Part shown: positions 1 to 5,946 of the stretch, piece by piece
Numbering within the stretch: position 1 is the first letter of the stretch
How the letters are laid out: the number at the start of each line of letters is the position of its first letter
NCBI GenBank assembly: GCA_002440085.1
Contig: DJRM01000115.1
Coordinates: 19,551 to 38,234 of the forward strand
Source of the DNA: Bacteroidales bacterium UBA6360
GTDB taxonomy: Bacteria > Bacteroidota > Bacteroidia > Bacteroidales > UBA932
DNA length: 18,684 nucleotides
Direction: 5' to 3'
Notes under the pieces: model-generated
Told to the model about the DNA's origin: nothing
The model's input: only the letters and a program-made list of their open reading frames with translations
Database searches by the model: none
Made by a program: the position numbers and the translations under genes

Positions 1-1337
1 CCTATGGGGAAACCAGGACCTTTGATGTGGAACTGAAAGGCGCAGCATCCGTCATGGTTTCCGCGCCGCAGGACTGGAAGGCCTCATTTGCCGACCCGAC
101 GCTCACCGTGACTGCTCCCGCAGCGGCTACCAAGGCTCTTTCTGCCGACAGCGATACCGATGTTTGCCTTCTTGCCATCTCCGAGGGCGGCGTGACGGCC
201 CTTGCCAAATTAAGGGTGAAGGTTTCCGCCGGCAGCGCCACGGATCCGGACACTCCGGTCTACACCGGACTGTATGCCAGGTATATGGCCGGCGAGGAAG
301 TGGAGATTGCCGGGGTCAAAGTCAGCAAGGCTGCCTATCCGGATGCCAACTATATATCTTCCACAAGCGAGGACAAGACCCTCAAGTCCGGCGTGAACTT
401 CGTTGAGGCCGACGTTGTCGCCGAGTTCCCGGCGGGGAAGGGCAATGAGATTGTGCCTCCGTTCTTTGTGGTCGGCAATACCGAGGGGACAAGGACATCC
501 CTCAAGGCTACGGCTCAGGTTCAGTTCAACTCCACGGCTACCATAGAGAATAATGTCATAGGTCTTCAGAATGTGGAGCTCGGTACTGATGGAATTACAG
601 AGGGCTATCTCATTGCCAATATGTTAGATAATGCGATGAACCGCATTTCGTTTAAGGATTGCCGCATCAACCTTGTCGGAGACAAGAGTCTTATGTATAT
701 GGCAGCAACCAGACCTGTGAACACTTTTGTAGTTGAGGATTGTGACGTGAAGTGCAATTCAACAAAATCTTCCGAAAACAACCTTCTTAAGGTCAGCGGT
801 GCGGACTACACCATGGCAGAACTGACTTTCACAAACAATGTGTTCTGGTCCGACAGCGAAACAGGTACCAAGTCATTCAGCCTATATCTTGACAGAAAAG
901 CCGCAGTCACGAAGCTCACCGTTACTCACAATACATTTGTAAACGTGTATCCGCAGGCTTCCTACGCATATTGTCAGATAAACGATATGGTCGCGGGAGA
1001 CCTCTCCAATAACCTGTTCTATTTCAAGGACTATGCTGCGGCCACAGTAAGTGTGAAAGGTGATGCAACATATACTGGTATTGTGAAAGAAGAGACGGCT
1101 TCCAATGTTGTTGAGGATGATTATGCCGCTTTTAATAACAACTATGCCATTTATGCCGTTGAAACAATTCCTGCTCAGAAGCTGAAGCTCGGACAGAATG
1201 CTAAGACAACCAACATTGTCAGCAAAAAGCAGTCTGATGCTTCAGAAGTATTCGACTTTACCGACGACTCCGAGAACTTCAATATTGCAAAAGGAATCTT
1301 CAAGCCGAAAAAAGCCGAGTATGGTGCGCAGAGATAA
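1..1337 (+). CDS. Surface/secreted beta-helix protein (DUF4957/DUF5123-like), 5' end missing
   Basis: This reading frame is open from the window edge, with the first full codon at 3-5, so the gene starts upstream and its signal peptide is not visible. The GTG at 27 lies inside the open frame and is not a credible start. The first ~75 visible residues look like the beta-sandwich tail of Bacteroidetes surface lipoproteins (SAPQDWKASF, LTVTAPA, LLAISEGGVT). The rest carries repeated beta-helix coil signatures: FKDCRINL, VEDCDVKC, FTNNVFW, VTHNTFVNV and LSNNLFYF, between about 650 and 1025. This matches the DUF4957/DUF5123 type of pectate-lyase-like, right-handed beta-helix protein. Such proteins are usually exported and bind or cleave polysaccharide, but I see no catalytic residues I would trust, so activity is unassigned. 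GC drops clearly from about position 540 onward. A strong terminator follows the stop codon. Confidence 0.75.
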   Translation, partial: YGETRTFDVELKGAASVMVSAPQDWKASFADPTLTVTAPAAATKALSADSDTDVCLLAISEGGVTALAKLRVKVSAGSATDPDTPVYTGLYARYMAGEEVEIAGVKVSKAAYPDANYISSTSEDKTLKSGVNFVEADVVAEFPAGKGNEIVPPFFVVGNTEGTRTSLKATAQVQFNSTATIENNVIGLQNVELGTDGITEGYLIANMLDNAMNRISFKDCRINLVGDKSLMYMAATRPVNTFVVEDCDVKCNSTKSSENNLLKVSGADYTMAELTFTNNVFWSDSETGTKSFSLYLDRKAAVTKLTVTHNTFVNVYPQASYAYCQINDMVAGDLSNNLFYFKDYAAATVSVKGDATYTGIVKEETASNVVEDDYAAFNNNYAIYAVETIPAQKLKLGQNAKTTNIVSKKQSDASEVFDFTDDSENFNIAKGIFKPKKAEYGAQR

Positions 1338-1361
1338 TTCCCTATTGTATTGATTGTCAAT

Positions 1362-1401
1362 GAATAAAGGTGGTCGGATTCTTGTTCGACCACCTTTATT
1401 C
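1362..1401. terminator. Bidirectional intrinsic terminator between convergent genes
   Basis: A perfect 15-bp inverted repeat (1362-1376 with 1387-1401) surrounds a 10-nt loop. The stem ends in AATAAA on one side and TTTATT on the other, so both transcripts get a U-containing 3' flank. It lies 24 nt after the beta-helix stop and 21 nt from the 3' end of the convergent sulfatase, so it can serve both genes. Confidence 0.85.
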
Positions 1402-1422
1402 GTTTGCGCCGATGTTTTTTCT

Positions 1423-3003
1423 CTACTCCAGAGTATCTACGGCAATGTCCTTATTATACAGTTTGCCGCTCTGTCTCAAAAATTCGGCCTTCATTGCACT
1501 GAGCCGTTCGGGGTCACTGACCGGTGTCGCCTGCCCTGGATCCGTGCCGAGATTCCACAGCGTGTCCTCGCTGTTGTTGCCGAGTTCGATGCCGGTCGAG
1601 TTATATTTTGCTCCGCTGTAGGCAGGAATCATTACATAACTTCCCTTTCTGTAGGCGAGTCTGCCCTGCGCCTCGATAATCTGGTCCGGGCGTCCGCCTT
1701 TCAACTCGCGTCCCAAGAGCACCTCCGGATAAGACTGGCTGTCAAGCCCAGAGGCGACCTCGCCTCCTGTGATTTCCCCGAGCGTCGCATAGAGGTCCAT
1801 CTGGCAGTAATAGGCATCGCTGACGGCAGGGGAGACAGTTCCTTTCCAATAAACTATGAACGGAATGTGTGCACCGGCATCGTAGAGGCTGTACTTGCCT
1901 CCCCGCAGGCCGTTGTCCGGGTCGTGACCTTTCTCATGGGCGATCTCCTCCGCGCCATCGTCATATCCGTCCTGAAGCACGGCTCCGTTGTCCGAAGTGA
2001 TGATAATCATCGTGTTCTCAAGCAGTCCCAGCGAGCGGAGTTTCTCCACGACCTGCCCCACGCACCAGTCTGCCTCAATGACGGCATCGCCCCTGCATCC
2101 GAGTCCGCTGGAACCGACGAAACGTGATGCTGGAACTCTCGGAACATGGGGCTCGTGCAGCCCGTAGTAGAGGAAGAACGGTTCGTCCTTATGGCTGTCA
2201 ATGAATGAGTTGACCTTGGAGAGGAAGTAGTCTGCCATCGTGTCATCCTTCCACCTTGCCGAATGACCTCCTTTCATGTAGCCGATGCGCGGCACTCCGT
2301 TCACTATTGTTCCCTGATGGCCGTGCAGCCATTTCATCGTCATCATCTCCGGATTTGTCAGCGCTGTAGGCTCTCCGTCAAAGTTCTTTTCGTAATCTAC
2401 CATAATCGGGTCTGACGGGTCGAGTCCGAGCACCTTCCCGTTCTCGACATAGACAGTAGGAACCCTGTCCACGGTGGCCGGAATCAGGTTCGTGTAATCG
2501 AAGCCCACGGTATTTCCCGACGGCACGATTTCTTTGTTCCAATCGAGTTTACCATAGCCCATTCCGAGATGCCATTTCCCTATTGCCGCCGTCGCGTATC
2601 CCTCTTCCTGCATCATTTTAGGAAGCGTCGGCATCGATGGGTCAATCAGCAGAGGTGCGTCTCCGGGAAGGATTTTAGCATCCGGATTTCTCCATGGATA
2701 CATCCCAGTGAATAGCGCGAAACGGCTTGGCGTGGATGTCGCTGAAGTTGCGTAGCAGTTGCGGAACCGCAGTCCGGCATCGGCGAGCGAGTCTATGTGC
2801 GGCGTGCTGATAGTCTTTGAACCATAACAGCTCAAATCTCCAAGTCCAAGGTCGTCCGCCACGATGAGCACAACATTCGGTCTCTGCACTTTCTGCTGCT
2901 GTTTCTGAGCGCATCCGATGGTTCCTGCAGCCAGAGGTGCCAAAGCCAGCATCGGCGAGGCCTTACCGAGCGCAGCAAAATTCAGTGAGTGATTTGTTTT
3001 CAT
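1423..3003 (-). CDS. Family S1 sulfatase, serine-type (needs anaerobic maturase), exported
   Basis: This 526-residue protein is a formylglycine-dependent sulfatase that would hydrolyse sulfate esters, probably on glycans, in the periplasm or at the outer membrane. The calcium-binding pair D50-D51 sits in the N-terminal strand (NVVLIVADDLG). The signature is S90-T-P-S-R94, where S90 would be oxidised to formylglycine. GKWHLG supplies K143 and H145, LHEPH supplies H283, and SDNG supplies D338-N339; K370 follows in RGGK. All core active-site positions are present and the length is normal. Because position 90 is Ser, not Cys, activation needs an anSME-type radical-SAM enzyme, not encoded here. 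The N-terminus has a hydrophobic stretch ending in TIGC (C31), a possible but imperfect lipobox. The exact glycan substrate cannot be read from the sequence. It is monocistronic with its own promoter. Confidence 0.93.
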   Translation of the reverse strand: MKTNHSLNFAALGKASPMLALAPLAAGTIGCAQKQQQKVQRPNVVLIVADDLGLGDLSCYGSKTISTPHIDSLADAGLRFRNCYATSATSTPSRFALFTGMYPWRNPDAKILPGDAPLLIDPSMPTLPKMMQEEGYATAAIGKWHLGMGYGKLDWNKEIVPSGNTVGFDYTNLIPATVDRVPTVYVENGKVLGLDPSDPIMVDYEKNFDGEPTALTNPEMMTMKWLHGHQGTIVNGVPRIGYMKGGHSARWKDDTMADYFLSKVNSFIDSHKDEPFFLYYGLHEPHVPRVPASRFVGSSGLGCRGDAVIEADWCVGQVVEKLRSLGLLENTMIIITSDNGAVLQDGYDDGAEEIAHEKGHDPDNGLRGGKYSLYDAGAHIPFIVYWKGTVSPAVSDAYYCQMDLYATLGEITGGEVASGLDSQSYPEVLLGRELKGGRPDQIIEAQGRLAYRKGSYVMIPAYSGAKYNSTGIELGNNSEDTLWNLGTDPGQATPVSDPERLSAMKAEFLRQSGKLYNKDIAVDTLE

Positions 3004-3064
3004 ATAGATGTGGATGATAAATTGTTCTCCGTCAAAAGTGGCTATTAAAAAAATAGTGTGACTG

Positions 3065-3095
3065 CAAAAATAGGCAATAAAAATAACTTTGTCAA
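3065..3095 (-). promoter_or_regulatory. Bacteroidetes-type promoter for the sulfatase
   Basis: On the minus strand TTG (3095-3093) is followed after 20 nt by TATTTTTG (3072-3065), an exact TAnnTTTG -7 box with good -33 spacing. Transcription would begin near 3058, giving a leader of about 55 nt before the ATG at 3003. Confidence 0.65.
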
Positions 3096-3149
3096 TGTGA
3101 GGAAATGAGACCCCGGATATGTGAAACGAAAAAACTGAATTAGTGGAAC

Positions 3150-3180
3150 AAAAAAAAGGACACAGACTTCTGCGCCCTTT
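3150..3180 (-). terminator. Intrinsic terminator of tRNA-Arg
   Basis: Read on the minus strand, AAGG and GCAGA pair with TCTGT and CCTT around a 2-nt tip, with small internal mismatches. Eight T residues follow (3157-3150). It lies immediately 3' of the tRNA and points away from it. Confidence 0.7.
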
Positions 3181-3183
3181 TCG

Positions 3184-3255
3184 TACCCCCGTGCGGAATC
3201 GAACCGCAACCGTCAGAACCGGAATCTGAAATTCTATCCATTAAACTACGGAGGC
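3184..3255 (-). tRNA. tRNA-Arg, anticodon CCG
   Basis: A full cloverleaf can be drawn on the minus strand. The acceptor stem GCCTCCG pairs with CGGGGGT with two G-T wobbles. The anticodon stem TCAGA/TCTGA encloses loop TTCCGGT, giving anticodon CCG, which reads the arginine codon CGG. The T stem TGCGG/CCGCA encloses TTCGATT. The discriminator is A and CCA is not encoded. It is a solitary tRNA between the sulfatase and the M64 peptidase. Confidence 0.95.
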
Positions 3256-3273
3256 AAACGGACTGCAAAGATA
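3256..3273 (-). promoter_or_regulatory. Promoter of tRNA-Arg
   Basis: TATCTTTG (3273-3266 on the minus strand) is an exact -7 box. It is followed by CAGTCCGTTT directly up to the mature tRNA 5' end, so the leader would be only a few nucleotides. No good -33 TTG is visible. The segment 3269-3256 is identical to the same segment of the tRNA-Gly promoter. Confidence 0.65.
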
Positions 3274-3317
3274 AGAATTTTAAATAGAATTTCTATGACT
3301 TCACGAATATTATTTCT

Positions 3318-3325
3318 TAACTTTG
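3318..3325 (+). promoter_or_regulatory. -7 box (TAACTTTG) for the M64 peptidase gene
   Basis: An exact TAnnTTTG box lies 66 nt before the ATG at 3392. I see no TTG at -33 spacing, so this is a -7-only call. Confidence 0.45.
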
Positions 3326-3391
3326 AAGCGTTTCATGCCTATTCCGGACAATGGTAACAGGCTATGAGCGGATTCTGAAATTGCACGATTT

Positions 3392-4729
3392 ATGAAAATG
3401 ATGAAAAACGTTTTGTCGCTCTGTGTAGCAGCGACGCTTGCCGTTCTGTGTCCGGCGGTGACATTTGCAGGGGAGTCTTCTTTTGACGACAGATTTGTTG
3501 ACACGACCTTGCGCGTAGATTACGTCTTCAGTGGAGACACTGCCGCGCAGTCCGTGAGCCTTTGCCGTCTGTCGAGTTCTGAGGGCTGGTATGGGCGCAG
3601 GGCGAATCTTGACAGAATGCCGCTCAGAGGCAACGGGGAAGTTGTTATGACGGATACTGAGACTGGGGAGCGTCTCTATGTCTGGTCTTTTTCATCGCTT
3701 TTCAGTGAATGGCTCACGACTGACGAGGCGCGACATACCGCCCGCTCCTTTGAGCATACAGTGCTGCTTCCGATGCCGCGTGCCAAGGCTGTTGTCGACT
3801 TAAGACTTTTCGACAAACACGGCTCTGTTAGTGCCGAGCATCATTTTCTGCTTGACCCTTCAGACATCCTTATTCATCGGAAACATCCGTCCGGCGTGCA
3901 CTGGAATTATCTTCACAAAGGTGGGGACAGCCGGAAGTGTATTGATGTTGTGATTATGGCAGAGGGATACTCTCGGAAGGATATGAAACTTTTCCGCAGG
4001 GATGCGCGGGCTACCTGCGATGCCTTGCTTGCAGCACAGCCGTTCTCGCAGTTCAAAGACAAACTTAACATCATCGCCGTCGAGTCTGTGTCTGAGGATT
4101 CCGGAGTTTCAGAACCTCTGAAGGGGATATGGCGCAGCACTGCCGTCAACTCACATTTCTCTACATTCTATTCCGACCGCTATCTCACGAGCGAGAATGT
4201 CTGCGATATCCACGACATTCTCTCCGGAATTCCTTGCGAACACATCATAATCCTCGCCAACACAGATACATACGGAGGTGGAGGTATCTACAATTCCTAC
4301 ACTCTCACGACCGCCCATCACAGCAATTTCCGTCCTGTTGTAGTCCACGAATTCGGTCACAGTTTCGGCGGGCTTGCGGACGAGTATTTCTATGATTTTG
4401 CCGATGCCCTCGATTCTTCTTACGACATTTCCGTGGAGCCATGGGAGCCGAACATCACTACGCTGGTTGATTTTGACGCGAAATGGAAGGATATGCTTCC
4501 GGAAGGCTGCCCTGTGCCCACGCCCGGAGGACATCTGAAAGTCACCGAACTTGATAACTCGCAGGAAGCGATTGACCGTATCGGAGTCTATGAGGGCGGC
4601 GGTTACCTCATGCATGGTATGTTTCGTCCGTCAGATAACTGCCGAATGCGCACCAACGAGGCCGCCGGTTTCTGTCCCGTCTGCCGCCGCGCCCTCACCG
4701 ATCTTATTCTGTTCTATACAGAAGATTAG
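3392..4729 (+). CDS. Secreted M64 family zinc peptidase (IgA-peptidase-like)
   Basis: This 445-residue protein has a type I signal peptide with cleavage likely after TFA (about residue 26). An N-terminal beta domain of roughly residues 30-155 resembles the M64 N-terminal domain. The catalytic M64 domain follows, with the extended zinc motif HEFGHSFGGLAD: H319 and H323 bind zinc, E320 is the general base, and D330 is the probable third ligand. Family M64 was founded on a clostridial IgA protease. Bacteroidales members are common, but their natural substrates are mostly unknown, so IgA cleavage should not be assumed. Length and motif are intact. The first ATG at 3392 is used; the alternatives at Met3 and Met4 would give nearly the same signal peptide. 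The gene is flanked by its own -7 box and a terminator-like repeat and faces a convergent HAD gene. Confidence 0.9.
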   Translation: MKMMKNVLSLCVAATLAVLCPAVTFAGESSFDDRFVDTTLRVDYVFSGDTAAQSVSLCRLSSSEGWYGRRANLDRMPLRGNGEVVMTDTETGERLYVWSFSSLFSEWLTTDEARHTARSFEHTVLLPMPRAKAVVDLRLFDKHGSVSAEHHFLLDPSDILIHRKHPSGVHWNYLHKGGDSRKCIDVVIMAEGYSRKDMKLFRRDARATCDALLAAQPFSQFKDKLNIIAVESVSEDSGVSEPLKGIWRSTAVNSHFSTFYSDRYLTSENVCDIHDILSGIPCEHIIILANTDTYGGGGIYNSYTLTTAHHSNFRPVVVHEFGHSFGGLADEYFYDFADALDSSYDISVEPWEPNITTLVDFDAKWKDMLPEGCPVPTPGGHLKVTELDNSQEAIDRIGVYEGGGYLMHGMFRPSDNCRMRTNEAAGFCPVCRRALTDLILFYTED

Positions 4730-4774
4730 AGGAGCGGCTTTCCCAAAGACTACATCGTCCGTTATTATAACACA

Positions 4775-4810
4775 AACAAGGTAACCATTCTTGCGAATAA
4801 ATACCTTGTT
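4775..4810. terminator. Terminator-like inverted repeat between convergent genes
   Basis: AACAAGGTA (4775-4783) and TACCTTGTT (4802-4810) form a 9-bp stem with an 18-nt loop. It is symmetrically placed between the M64 stop and the HAD stop. The large loop and weak U-tract make it a modest call. Confidence 0.4.
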
Positions 4811-4829
4811 GTAATATTTCTTCGATTTT

Positions 4830-5483
4830 TTAGTGAATCTCTTTTAAGGTTTGCGTCAACAACTCTTTGAGGTTGTCGCCCTGCGGGTAGTGAACAGCCT
4901 GCATTCCGTTGCGACGGGCGGCTTCAACGTTGATGGGGGAGTCGTCGATGAATAGCATCTCTGACGGCTGAACCGGAGATTCCGCTGTACCGGAGAGACG
5001 CTGAATTTCGCTGATGGCCTCCTGGTAGATGGCGTCGCCGGGCTTGAGGAGGTGCATCTCGAAAGACAGGAAGGCCTTCTTGAAGACGCTGTCAATCGGA
5101 AGCCCCTTGCGCTCGAACTCCTCGACGGCGAACGGCCAGGTCATCGCGTTGTTGTTGCTCAGAAGATAGAGGTTGTATTCCTGGCTCAACTCCTTGAGCA
5201 GCGGCACCTTGTAGTCTGCCATGCCGATAAGGAACGGACGGAAGGCCTCCCGCACATCCTCCCGAGTCTTGCCCGGAGCGGACATCGCGAGAACGCCGTC
5301 ATAGAACTGGTCTGCCGTGATGTTTCCTGCTTCAAGCTCCATAAAAAGCCCCTTCTGGTGGCACGGTCCGACAAACTCGTCAACCCGCTCGAAGCCAAGC
5401 CTCTCCCTGCAGGATTTGTAACATGCGTCCAGGTCGAGATCCAGGAGCACACCTCCAAGATCAAAGACAATCACTTTTATCAT
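4830..5483 (-). CDS. HAD-superfamily subfamily IA phosphatase (YihX-like)
   Basis: This 217-residue soluble protein has all four HAD motifs. Motif I is VFDLGGVL with nucleophile D8; motif II is S109 in LLSNNN; motif III is K147 in LLKPGD; motif IV is D180-D181 in FIDDS. A helical cap of about residues 15-90 lies between motifs I and II, as in subfamily IA. The usual second Asp of motif I (DxD) is Gly here. That variant also occurs in the YihX group of sugar-phosphate phosphatases and in epoxide-hydrolase-related HADs, so it is not proof of inactivity. The likely role is cytoplasmic hydrolysis of a small phosphorylated metabolite, substrate unknown. It has no signal peptide. It is monocistronic and divergent from tRNA-Gly. 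Confidence 0.88.
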   Translation of the reverse strand: MIKVIVFDLGGVLLDLDLDACYKSCRERLGFERVDEFVGPCHQKGLFMELEAGNITADQFYDGVLAMSAPGKTREDVREAFRPFLIGMADYKVPLLKELSQEYNLYLLSNNNAMTWPFAVEEFERKGLPIDSVFKKAFLSFEMHLLKPGDAIYQEAISEIQRLSGTAESPVQPSEMLFIDDSPINVEAARRNGMQAVHYPQGDNLKELLTQTLKEIH

Positions 5484-5572
5484 AATGACTAATAATTAAT
5501 TACACAAATTACTCTGCTGTGCTGACTCCTCGCTGGAAGGCTTCGGAGGGATTGCCTAGTGTCAATGCGCGG

Positions 5573-5580
5573 CAAAGATA
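5573..5580 (-). promoter_or_regulatory. -7 box (TATCTTTG) for the HAD phosphatase
   Basis: On the minus strand TATCTTTG is an exact TAnnTTTG box about 90 nt before the HAD start. No well-spaced -33 TTG is seen. With the tRNA-Gly promoter at 5636 it makes a compact divergent promoter region. Confidence 0.45.
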
Positions 5581-5635
5581 CTCAAAAATAAATCAAGTTA
5601 TGCCATCGTATGCCCCAGCTGCAGTAAAAAAACTT

Positions 5636-5667
5636 TTGCATATATTGAAAAAATATTCCTATATTTG
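5636..5667 (+). promoter_or_regulatory. Promoter of tRNA-Gly
   Basis: TTG (5636-5638) is followed after 21 nt by TATATTTG (5660-5667), a textbook Bacteroidetes -33/-7 pair. The tRNA begins 29 nt downstream, after a short leader that can form a CCGTT/AACGG hairpin (5672-5676 with 5687-5691). Confidence 0.75.
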
Positions 5668-5696
5668 CAGTCCGTTTCGGTTGAGGAACGGAAAAA

Positions 5697-5768
5697 GCGG
5701 GTGTAGCTCAGTGGTAGAGCATCGGCTTCCCAAGCCGAGGGCCACGAGTTCGACTCTCGCCACCCGCT
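5697..5768 (+). tRNA. tRNA-Gly, anticodon CCC
   Basis: The acceptor stem GCGGGTG/CACCCGC is perfect. The D arm is GCTC/GAGC. The anticodon stem CGGCT/AGCCG encloses TTCCCAA, giving anticodon CCC, which reads GGG. The T arm has loop TTCGACT with four paired positions and an A-C mismatch at the outermost position. The discriminator is U and CCA is not encoded. Confidence 0.96.
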
Positions 5769-5780
5769 CAGAAAAGTTTG

Positions 5781-5802
5781 ATTGACAGATGATTGTGTCA
5801 AT
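5781..5802 (+). other. Hairpin just after tRNA-Gly
   Basis: ATTGACA (5781-5787) and TGTCAAT (5796-5802) form a perfect 7-bp stem with an 8-nt loop, 12 nt after the tRNA 3' end. There is no U-tract, so it is more likely a processing or stabilising structure than a terminator. Confidence 0.4.
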
Positions 5803-5809
5803 GAAGAAT

Positions 5810-5864
5810 ATGCCTCTGAAGATTCACGCATCAGCGTGCCATGTCTTCGGAGGCATTTTCTTTT
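5810..5864 (+). terminator. Long-stem terminator between tRNA-Gly and the M16 gene
   Basis: The arms 5810-5822 and 5844-5856 pair over 13 bp with one wobble. Inside them CACGC (5825-5829) pairs with GCGTG (5834-5838) around ATCA. A T-rich run (TTTTCTTTTG) follows. The structure spans 47 nt and should end the tRNA transcript. Confidence 0.75.
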
Positions 5865-5946
5865 GTGACGATGCAATTCCGCAAAGGAGATATTCTTCTT
5901 CAACGAAATGTCAATGAAAGAATATATTAACATAATGTACAACAAT

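Noticed and set aside
1354..2127. Plus-strand open frame of 257 codons
   Set aside because: It starts inside the terminator and runs antisense to the sulfatase, whose active-site motifs are intact.
4151..4615. Minus-strand frame of 154 codons inside the M64 gene
   Set aside because: It covers the complement of the zinc-motif region and has no features of a protein.
5519..5785. Plus-strand frame of 88 codons across tRNA-Gly
   Set aside because: It reads straight through the tRNA and its promoter; it is a chance opening.
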